Shown in pieces: positions 1 to 10,300 of a stretch of 64,000 nt of DNA. Below the pieces are notes generated by a model that searched no databases, was not told where the DNA came from, and saw only the letters and a program-made list of their open reading frames with translations. The stretch covers positions 62,001 to 126,000 of the forward strand of contig NC_064222.1 in NCBI RefSeq assembly GCF_023101765.2, read 5' to 3'. The position numbers and the translations under genes are program-made. Source of the DNA: Spodoptera frugiperda (Eukaryota > Arthropoda > Insecta > Lepidoptera > Noctuidae). The first letter of the stretch is position 1, and each line of letters opens with the position of its first letter.

Positions 1-102
1 ATGCTCTTTTCTTAAATGTTTGAAGGTTTTGTCAGTAAACAAATACCGCAGGCAATATGCGACTTATAATGACTTATAATATTAATAATATCTCCAACTA
101 AC

Positions 103-3100
103 TTGTTCATCTTCTCCTCGTAGAACATGCGCTGGCTGTCGAGCTGCTGCGTCAGTATGTACGTGAACTCCAGCTGCGCAGAGTCCAGTTTCTCCCCCCC
201 ACAGGCGGAGTCTTCTGAAGTGAACCCCCCCTCCGCAGCCACCAGCTTACCATCAGCTTTGTTCTGCACTAGGCGGTGGACGAAGTTGTCACCTGAGGGA
301 ATGGAATATTATTAGAAGTAGATCTGTATTTCTGAAAGGGTAGGTAATAAGAGATGGTCACTTCACAAGTTATAATGAGACTTGTATGTATTTGTTAGAC
401 TACTTGCTGTATCGAGAATATCGCAACATGTAATGTAACTGGTGCTTTTTCATAAATGATCATTGAAACCAAGAGCAAGAGTAGCATTTACTGGGAGTTT
501 GAGCATCATCATCACCTGCATGTTCATGAAGACTTACCCGCATAATCCCAAACTCTATTAGATCCCAGCTGCAGTGCGTACGTGTGGTTTGACGCTAAGA
601 AATGTTTAGCTGCATGTCCACCTTCGTACCTGTAGGAATATAAACAAATTGTGGTAAATAAAAAATCTGTAAGTAAGCACCTATATCGTCTAACGGCGCG
701 TTCCAATAAACTACCAATCGGTAAATTTGCTTACGAGCCGTAGAATTTTGACACATTTTGTATGGAGCTTATGTCAAAATTCTACGACTCGTAAGCAAAT
801 TTACCGATCCGTAGTTTATTGGAATGCGCCGTAAGTTATCAGCTACCAAGAGATGGGTAATAGCAGAACATTTGGTGGCCTGCGATTTCCAAGTTGCCTG
901 TCAACTTTCATGGTTATGGCAATCCCCCAATTTTGAGGGGAGAAGGGGATCATTGATGATGAAGAATAAAAATCTGCGATTATTTCTGTGGTATATTGTT
1001 TAAAACGTAAAAAAAATATGCTGCTACTGACCGGCCGCATCCAACATTCCCGCAGATGAGACAGATCCACAGCGTGCCGGCTTCCACGCCGTCCAACAAA
1101 CCTTCGGCCACGCCGCTAAAGTTTTCTCGCGTCTCGTCGCCGTCTTCTTCTGTATAGTGAGGAGAAAAGAAGAAAGTGTCTTATTTAAATCACATTTTCT
1201 TTACGACATACAAAGAGTTTCTTTTTCTCAGATTTTATGTAATTAGTTTGGAGTTGGTATGAATCTAAAAAAGTGTAGAGATTGTATAGGAGCGATTGCT
1301 ATTGGCCTTCTACAACTGGCCAAGGATAATCCACAAAAGTATAAGTTGTGGCAAAAACAATGAGGTGGAAAATGGTTTGTCACAGGAAGTCTTAAAAGGA
1401 TTTTTGCGCGTATTAAGAAGGGAGGATTTAAGCATCGTCTTATTAGAAAGTGAATGTGCGATCATCATAAGTTCGCGCGAATTTTTATTGCCGGAACTTG
1501 CGATTTTAAAATGAGAATGATAAGGTTATATTGTGTGAATGAAAGTGATATGAAAGTAAATCAAGTTTATGATATGGACGATGTCCTTTATGAGGAGGAC
1601 GGTTAAGGGGCAAGAAGAGTCTTAACTGAGAATGTGGTTTACATACCTGCGAGGGCAGCTCGCTCGCACTGGAAGCAGACAGCCTGGCCGCGCGGCTCCG
1701 GCGTCTGGGCGCACCGACACACCGGGCAGCGCGCGTCCCGCCAGCGCACCAGGCACTCCGCGTGGAACGCGTGCGCGCACTGCACGCTCAGCACGCCCGC
1801 CACACTCTCGTCCATGCGCTCTGGCGTACACAACATTCCTACATTACTATCTGAACTATCTCCTACATTACACCAGGCACTCCGCGTGGAACGCGTGCGC
1901 GCACTGCACGCTCAGCACGCCCGCCACACTCTCGTCCATGCGCTCTGGCGTACACAACATTCCTACATTACTATCTGAACTATCTCCTACATTACACCAG
2001 GCACTCCGCGTGGAACGCGTGCGCGCACTGCACGCTCAGCACGCCCGCCACACTCTCGTCCATGCGCTCTGGCGTACACAACATTCCTACATTACTATCT
2101 GAACTATCTCCTACATTACACCAGGCACTCCGCGTGGAACGCGTGCGCGCACTGCACGCTCAGCACGCCCGCCACACTCTCGTCCATGCGCTCTGGCGTA
2201 CACAACATTCCTACATTACTATCTGAACTATCTCCTACATTACACCAGGCACTCCGCGTGGAACGCGTGCGCGCACTGCACGCTCAGCACGCCCGCCACA
2301 CTCTCGTCCATGCGCTCTGGCGTACACAACATTCCTACATTACTATCTGAACTATCTCCTACATTACACCAGGCACTCCACGTGGAACGCGTGCGCGCAC
2401 TGCACGCTCAGCACGCCCGCCACACTCTCGTCCATGCGCTCTGGCGTACACAACATTCCTACATTACTATCTGAACTATCTCCTACATTACACCAGGCAC
2501 TCCGCGTGGAACGCGTGCGCGCACTGCACGCTCAGCACGCCCGCCACACTCTCGTCCATGCGCTCTGGCGTACACAACATTCCTACATTACTATCTGAAC
2601 TATCTCCTACATTACACCAGGCACTCCGCGTGGAACGCGTGCGCGCACTGCACGCTCAGCACGCCCGCCACACTCTCGTCCATGCGCTCTGGCGTACACA
2701 ACATTCCTACATTACTATCTGAACTATCTCCTACATTACACCAGGCACTCCGCGTGGAACGCGTGCGCGCACTGCACGCTCAGCACGCCCGCCACACTCT
2801 CGTCCATGCGCTCTGGCGTACACAACATTCCTACATTACTATCTGAACTATCTCCTACATTACACCAGGCACTCCGCGTGGAACGCGTGCGCGCACTGCA
2901 CGCTCAGCACGCCCGCCACACTCTCGTCCATGCGCTCTGGCGTACACAACATTCCTACATTACTATCTGAACTATCTCCTACATTACACCAGGCACTCCG
3001 CGTGGAACGCGTGCGCGCACTGCACGCTCAGCACGCCCGCCACACTCTCGTCCATGCGCTCTGGCGTACACAACATTCCTACATTACTATCTGAACTATC

Positions 3101-6100
3101 TCCTACATTACACCAGGCACTCCGCGTGGAACGCGTGCGCGCACTGCACGCTCAGCACGCCCGCCACACTCTCGTCCATGCGCTCTGGCGTACACAACAT
3201 TCCTACATTACTATCTGAACTATCTCCTACATTACACCAGGCACTCCACGTGGAACGCGTGCGCGCACTGCACGCTCAGCACGCCCGCCACACTCTCGTC
3301 CATGCGCTCTGGCGTACACAACATTCCTACATTACTATCTGAACTATCTCCTACATTACACCAGGCACTCCGCGTGGAACGCGTGCGCGCACTGCACGCT
3401 CAGCACGCCCGCCACACTCTCGTCCATGCGCTCTGGCGTACACAACATTCCTACATTACTATCTGAACTATCTCCTACATTACACCAGGCACTCCGCGTG
3501 GAACGCGTGCGCGCACTGCACGCTCAGCACGCCCGCCACACTCTCGTCCATGCGCTCTGGCGTACACAACATTCCTACATTACTATCTGAACTATCTCCT
3601 ACATTACACCAGGCACTCCACGTGGAACGCGTGCGCGCACTGCACGCTCAGCACGCCCGCCACACTCTCGTCCATGCGCTCTGGCGTACACAACATTCGT
3701 ACATTACTATCTGAACTATCTCCTACATTACACCAGGCACTCCGCGTGGAACGCGTGCGCGCACTGCACGCTCAGCACGCCCGCCACACTCTCGTCCATG
3801 CGCTCTGGCGTACACAACATTCCTACATTACTATCTGAACTATCTCCTACATTACACCAGGCACTCCGCGTGGAACGCGTGCGCGCACTGCACGCTCAGC
3901 ACGCCCGCCACACTCTCGTCCATGCGCTCTGGCGTACACAACATTCCTACATTACTATCTGAACTATCTCCTACATTACACCAGGCACTCCGCGTGGAAC
4001 GCGTGCGCGCACTGCACGCTCAGCACGCCCGCCACACTCTCGTCCATGCGCTCTGGCGTACACAACATTCCTACATTACTATCTGAACTATCTCCTACAT
4101 TACACCAGGCACTCCGCGTGGAACGCGTGCGCGCACTGCACGCTCAGCACGCCCGCCACACTCTCGTCCATGCGCTCTGGCGTACACAACATTCGTACAT
4201 TACTATCTGAACTATCTCCTACATTACACCAGGCACTCCGCGTGGAACGCGTGCGCGCACTGCACGCTCAGCACGCCCGCCACACTCTCGTCCATGCGCT
4301 CTGGCGTACACAACATTCCTACATTACTATCTGAACTATCTCCTACATTACACCAGGCACTCCGCGTGCATTAGCATTCCCTGGTGTGGACATAACTATC
4401 TGCATCTATAGGTACACCGTTACGCTTGATGCTTTCTTGCATACTATAAGACAAATTCCTATCCGTTTTATGTCTGCCGGCTCGTAATAACGCTTAAAAT
4501 ATTGAATAGATTTTCAACAGATTAACAGTATAAGGTAATGGCATAAGCTGTAATATATATATAAAAAAATATTATTATATTTGCTTTGACATTCAAAAGT
4601 GCCTTCCTGGTCTATTTGAAATAAATAATTTTGACTTTGACTATGAAAAAGTGTGAGCTGAAAAGTACCTAAATGATATAAATAACACATTTTCAACTTA
4701 AAACTACTTACCCAGGCACACAGGACAAGTAGGCAGCTCGGTGTGTGAGGGGGGCGGAGTGCCATCCCTGGCCCACTCCACGCGCGACACCCAGGCCATG
4801 TGGCACAGGGCGTTGGGTTCCAAGCTGCTGTACGGCACCCCATCGAATGTCTCGTGGAACTCACGCGCCGCGTCACTGGTGCGGAATCTGGAACAACCAA
4901 ATAATAAATGATGAAGTCCTTTAAAAATTAATATTAGAACACCAGCACCAAATTAGATGGTTCTTTTCTAGAAAAGGTGTGTAGAAAAACTAAATTTAAC
5001 AAATTCATGGAGCAAACTATCAGCATTACAAAACTCTGGTAGTAAATAAGATTAATTGTCAAATATTTAATTAAGTAACAAAATCATTATTACATTGGAC
5101 AGAGCAGTCATTATTGTAACACTTAATTAAGAAGTAACTTACGTAAATAAAGCCATGTAATGATCAGGTGAGCCATCCCTCAGCACCCTGACATGAGCAA
5201 TGTCCTGCTGGCAGGCCGCTGCAAAAGCCAGAAGGTCTGGAGCCCCCAGAGCCCCAGGCACAGACAGCAGACACAGGGTCTTTGCCTCTTCTGCTTCTTT
5301 CATTTCACTAAAACAATAATAAATAATCTAATGTTGAACAGGTCATGAAGCATTGTTAAACTTTTTGTTATTTTTTTAAAAAGAAAATATTAGTGTGGGG
5401 TTACACACACTAGGTTTTCTCCTGTGTCGTAGGTGCGCTTGCAAACATACAATTTCACATTCACATGACACCCAGACACGAAACAACAACTTGTGGATCA
5501 CCGTGTGGTAATTCCTAATTAATCTATTAAATTGACAACACTTTATAAACAAAAGTATCTATGTCTGGGTTGCAGTAATGTTGAGATTCCATGACAAATT
5601 TAAATTAACAAGAACATAATCTGAACTATTAGATATTTGAGCAAATAAATCAAGAGCTTACTTTTCTTTGTACAGATGTAGGACTCCCTTTGTGACTTCA
5701 ACGAGAGGGTTTCCACAGAAGAAACTGATGGTATCATCTTCCTCAGACATGCTGTTTTCAGGAGGGGAGCGTCTAGAGCTGGTGGGCAGGATCCCTGTGT
5801 CCGTATTAGGGCCTGTGAGGACACTGGCATATGTCTCTACGGTGATGGTCTTGGACTCACGGGCTCCACGGTCTTTCTTCTTCTGTTCTTTAGCAGCTTC
5901 TGAATAAGTTAGAGAGAATATAAATATGTTTGTTTAATATTTTCTAGAATTTTCTTTCTTTCTTTCAATGACACATGTACAGTTTTATACAAGCTTTGAC
6001 TGTAAATGTTAGAATAGATAGGTAAAATGACCCTCTGACCTTATAATTAGATTCATTCGTATTTAATTAGTAGTATGCCTTTGTTTGCATAAGTTTGACT

Positions 6101-6465
6101 TCAAAATATTTTTAGATTTCGAAATTAAAGTGACTACTTTTTTCTTTGTCTACATTTAATTATTTGATTCACAATATAGTTTTGGGTTCAGAAATTGGAA
6201 ATTAATCTTATTGTGAACAGTTTTTTTTACAAGATGTCTGTCTACTGTTTGCTATTTACTGTAAACACCACGGATGAGCGTTGTCTACGTGTTTTCTAAA
6301 ATAATGCAGTTTTGATACATTAGCTGTGTGGTTTGACCCAGTTTCTATTAAATGTAATAAGGATAACATAAATCAGAATATCTTACCCATTTCAGCAGGA
6401 TTATCGCCCATTTCGGGAAGATCTTCGTCGATTTCAATACGGAGAACACACAAAGACACGGACAT
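103..6465 (-). CDS. BRAP: BRAP/IMP-like RING and UBP zinc-finger E3 ligase, 5' eight coding exons (C-terminus outside window)
   Basis: Exons in order: 6465-6387, 5899-5662, 5307-5143, 4887-4712, 1820-1647, 1149-1032, 629-538, 292-103. All junctions are GT/AG and keep one frame (410 codons plus 2 nt). The start MSVSL matches vertebrate BRAP. An N-terminal BRAP2 segment (ISFFCGNPLVEV) comes first. A complete RING-H2 follows: CPVC, then ERMDESVAG, QCAHAFHAEC, and CPVC again. Next is the UBP-type zinc finger (LWICLICGNVGCGRY, NHTYALQL, RVWDYAGDNF), then the start of the coiled-coil tail (QLDSQRMFYEEKMNK). In the family, BRAP binds ubiquitin and is a Ras-responsive inhibitor of MAPK scaffold assembly and a cytoplasmic retention factor. 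The exon 4/5 junction splits the RING. About 25 residues (EEDGDETRENFSGV and on) separate the RING from the UBP finger, where human BRAP has a shorter link. The donor at 97-102 is inferred. Divergent with the USP32-like gene. Confidence 0.93.
693..833. repeat. Short palindromic MITE, copy 1 (BRAP intron 6)
   Basis: About 140 bp. The left half (acggcgcgttccaataaac) is nearly the reverse complement of the right half (tttattggaatgcgccgt), with a short spacer around tttgtatggagc. TAA-like flanks suggest a target duplication. A related copy lies at 41428-41569. It is non-coding and sits between BRAP exons 6 and 7. Confidence 0.85.
1150..1640. other. BRAP intron 5
   Basis: AT-rich sequence between exons 5 and 6 of BRAP. 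I see no coding similarity or named repeat in it. Confidence 0.7.
1647..1820 (-). other. BRAP: BRAP exon 5 (second half of RING finger), source of the tandem array
   Basis: This is the only copy that reads through from ERMDESVAG to the last RING cysteine pair (CPVCRCAQTPEP) and on to the exon end at the GTATGT donor (1641-1646). The first 70 bases (1751-1820) are the part copied in the adjoining 124 bp array. Its 3' splice site (AG at 1821-1822) is identical to those of the 20 other units, so upstream sequence does not mark it as the real one. It encodes RING ligands 3 to 8. The upstream pyrimidine tract is weak. Confidence 0.9.
1747..4368. repeat. Tandem array of 21 units of 124 bp made of BRAP exon 5 start plus flanking intron
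   Basis: The phrase aggcactcc recurs at 1751, 1875, 1999, 2123 and on to 4355, exactly every 124 bp, giving 21 full units and a short partial one. Each unit has 70 bp of BRAP exon 5 (antisense on the plus strand), its 3' splice site, and 54 bp of intron. Units are almost identical. Three carry a CACG variant near the unit start (about 2379, 3247, 3619) and two carry a cattcgtac variant (about 3698 and 4193). Near-identity implies recent or ongoing homogenisation, or partly an assembly effect. The array fills most of BRAP intron 4. Confidence 0.97.
4575..4645 (+). repeat. Dispersed retroelement tail, copy 1
   Basis: The stretch with gccttcctggtctatttgaa and the following ttttgactttgac is shared with 42388-42460. 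I recall this as a common 3' tail of moth non-LTR or SINE elements. It lies in BRAP intron 4 beyond the tandem array. Confidence 0.6.
5900..6386. other. BRAP intron 1
   Basis: AT-rich first intron of BRAP with consensus GTAAGA donor (6386-6381) and AG acceptor (5901-5900). No other feature seen. Confidence 0.75.
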
Positions 6466-7333
6466 TTACAAGCAAATTATTTATTCAAATAAAAAGAAAG
6501 AAAAGGTTCCATTCAGCCTTTGCACATCACTGAAGATTATAATGATACTTTATTGCATGATAGCGCAAACAAAGCAATAAATTCGAGAAATTTTAGGAAT
6601 CACAGCACAATCAGATGACAACAGCTTGGACAAATAAAAAATAATCAATTTAGATAGATAGTTTATGGCTTTTACAAGTGAGATAGTGATATCACATTAA
6701 ACCATGAGAGAAAGTGATGCAACGATAACTTCAAAATTTCATCAACAACAAAACTCTTGAACATCGGGTTCGGCCAATAAGCTTTTAGTATTTGACATTA
6801 TTGACAATTTGACGTGAACAGCTGACACAGCGACAATGGAGTACGATACGTCAATAAGAAATACCATAGACCATCCAATTTTCAATAGGACGAAAATTTT
6901 ATTATTGTGAAAATAAATGTAACAACATTTACTTTCTAAACGTTTACTTCAATCATAGGATTAGTTTCTTTAACTAAAGTAATTTGACTGGTTACATTTT
7001 GTTATTACATTTTTGAACCAACTGACAAAAGGTTTGCAAAGTGCGTGTATCCGAACAAGATTCAATGAAAAAAAAAACAACATTGTAGTTTCACGTTTTC
7101 CCATTGTACATTGCGTATTTTATGATAGCAAAGAAACATTAGCTAATACAAAAAACGTAATTGGTTTCAAAAATTTAAAAAGTCGCTCTAATTTGATGCG
7201 AAGTGGAAATAGTAGAAAAAAATATTCAATATGGCTACAGATCATACGACGTGAGCTGTCAGCTGTAATAATTTTTGTTTCTTTGTGTTTATTACGCCTT
7301 TAAAAATGTTATGATCGTTACGTACACGCGAAT
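6466..7333. promoter_or_regulatory. Divergent intergenic region, probable bidirectional promoter of BRAP and USP32
   Basis: 868 bp separate the two opposite start codons (6465 and 7334), so both 5' UTRs and core promoters are expected here unless there are non-coding first exons elsewhere. AT-rich, with no convincing TATA box at a position I could defend and no repeat family recognised. A 96-codon open frame at 7013-7303 is of low-complexity AT-rich composition and is not supported as a gene. Confidence 0.55.
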
Positions 7334-10300
7334 ATGGGTGCGAAAGACTCGAAACCATCTTTTATATCTTACGAGGATGCAGTGAAACGAGGTACGACCA
7401 GTGCTTGAAGTTGATAGAAGTGCGTTGTAAGAATGTGATGAATATCGGTTTATTTTATTTGCAGTGTCTGATAGTGAGTTGAGACGTATACGTGAAGCGT
7501 TCAAGAGATGTGCCGGTGCAAATGGAACGGCCTTGAGCTTAGAGGCTTTTGTCCATGAAGTGCTTTGTGATGGAGTTCCCTGCGAGGTGGCCGAGTGGCT
7601 GTACCAGGCTTGTGGCGGCACCAAGAGAGGCATCGCCTTCAGGGAGCTGCTGTGCGGGATCGTGGTCCTCACTAAGGGCAACATCGAGGAGAAAATAAAG
7701 TGAGTAGTGCTCTGTGTGTCCATTGTTAGTTGTAAACAATTACATCACAGTAATTATCATAATAATAACGATATATTGTTGTGTTGTGTTAGTCGCGACA
7801 AATTCTTCTCACTAACATAACTAGGAAAAATATTTTTAAAATAAATAATAAGAACCGTACAACTTCAGAAGTTACAATAAATTTTTTAATGGTAGGTAAA
7901 CAACAAATTACTAATAATAGTTTTCAAGAAGCCCTCTGGTGTAGATATATTATTTGTATATGGGATTGACAACATGCAATGAGTTGCTAGTTTTCTGTAA
8001 TTTTCCGAGATAGTATTCATCTTGATACAATTGAATTGTTACCTACAAGTGACCACAAAGAGCTGACTTCTGTGGTTTAACTTATTATCACAATGCAAAC
8101 CAATATGATAATGATCAACATACAACCTGATGGCAATCTTATATCACGAAATAAATACATAGTATATTTATTGTAGTTAGATAAAACATTAACAGACTAA
8201 ACTAAATTAAAAGTAAATGAAAAAGTGCTTATAAAATTTCCTGTTTTATCTTAATTACAAGATGAATCAGATTTTTAATTGTATGTTGCAATCAGAATGA
8301 GAGTTGAATTAATTAAGAAATAACTCATTTCTCCATTATTCTGTCTTTAATAGGTAGGCAAGGAATACAATCTACGAATAAAAATAATCTGGTATAATGT
8401 ACCTAAGTTAAATATATGCTACCATAACACATGAATGAACACTGCTTATATTTTTACTTTATCCTCTAGACACCTGGAGTACTATAAATAGTATTAAATA
8501 AATGTAAGAAGTAAAGGCCGAACGTTATTTAGCGGGAAAAAACAAACACTCGGGAATTGATGCTATAAAAAGGCTGCCCGGTCGTACTCGAAGCACAAAG
8601 TTCTAAAACGTTCGGCCTTTACAGCAACATTTATTTAATACTATTTATAGTACTCCAGGTGTCTAGAGGTTATGCAATAATTTACTCATTAAAATAATGA
8701 AGTGAGATTATTACTGATGTTAACATAATGACTGACAGGTTTTCATTAAAATTGTCTGTGTTTATTTATGTAACTGTGACATAAGTGTGATGTATTAAAA
8801 ATAAATTACCCTTAGACTGCCTGTCATCTCCCCAAAAACAGGCAAAAACTCTGCCCAAGTATTCTAAGTAGAATAGAATATGCAAACAAACCTTCAAACT
8901 ATTATAATAACAGTGCCACCAACATTAAAATAACATTTCCTAAACATTCACAAATTATGTGTTATTATCCTCCATACATTGGTGAAGCACTTTAAAAATA
9001 ATTTTGGTACAATTGTTAAGTAAAAACATATCTATCTCGGGCTTCCTGTTACACATGTAATCACACAATTTTGCATATCTCCTGATTATGTACAGAGCTA
9101 TGATGTCAGCAATCAAATCGCTGACTTTGTACAATCATTATTATAACAATATTTTATTTTATTGACTAACTATTTTCATTCTGTTGCTATTTTTGCCATT
9201 TTTTTCATGGTCATCAAATTTTTAAATAGTTATTGCAGTACTGTGAGAAGTTTAATACCTAATTAATTTATCAAGCTCTATTATAACTACCTAGTTTAGG
9301 TGATTAAAAATAAATTTATTTATGTTACTGTGTCAATCATGTTGTCAATCTTGTACTAAAATCAATAGTTTTTACTTAGAAGATTACCTATTTAGAAGTG
9401 CATACCTAATATTAGTTTTAAGTGTAAACTAAGAATTTCTTGGAATGCTATGTTCTCTATTTGTGGTCATTAGGACATTTGTCAGATTACTGTGGATTTT
9501 AGCAATGCACCGCTAAAAATACCCATTGCCCACTGCAATGGATGGATTTATATTTCTTCTCATGTTTAAACACTCTTTTATCATCACAGCACAACAATAT
9601 ATTATCCATATCATACAATTTTAGGTTTCTATGGACACTATATGTGAACAACCAAGGAGACAATGGCACATACATATACAAGAGAGATTTCGCGCGAACT
9701 CTCCACCTGGAATATAGTTCACTGCCCTACACTGGGGCACAAAGAAATGCAGAAATACTTTTGAGCCTTTTTGGCCCAGCAGAAAAGGTCACTTTCGACC
9801 AATTCCGGTCATGGCTATTGATACACAAAGATGCGACAGTGCTGTCCAAATGGCTATTGTCCGAAGTCAATGTGGCCCAGGATCTGGAGACCCCCACATT
9901 CTACCAGAGCCTGGCAGGAGTCACACATTTGGAGGAGCGGGTGAGTGCATACTAAGCTTTATTATCATACAGATAAGGTTTAATATTTGTGTCTTCTTCT
10001 CTCTTATCTTGACATGATATTTTTCGCCGTAAGATTAACGAGAGTAAGATTAAGAGTGTTTTGAAACAATCAACACGTGAATGCTTTGTGCTAATAAAGA
10101 TTTGAGTCAATCGGATCGTGTAGACGGCGCGGGTGAATTTCAAAACAAAGCGGTCTTTGTAATAATACATTCCAGGCACATATCAATCGATAACTAATGC
10201 GGATTTAAGTATAAAGATAAATCGGGCAAAGGCCCGAAAACGACAAATCCTGCTTACTCAGTGTGAAAATCTTTTATAATCGTGATTACTGTACATTTCA

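Noticed and set aside
1632..2102. Plus-strand open frames of 156 and 114 codons
   Set aside because: They run antisense to BRAP exon 5 and into the 124 bp tandem units; the frame is open only because of repeat composition.
1747..4368. CRISPR-like array
   Set aside because: Units are adjoining 124 bp copies without spacers, in a eukaryotic intron.
7013..7303. 96-codon open frame in the BRAP-USP32 interval
   Set aside because: AT-rich, low-complexity translation without recognisable motifs; lies where promoters are expected.
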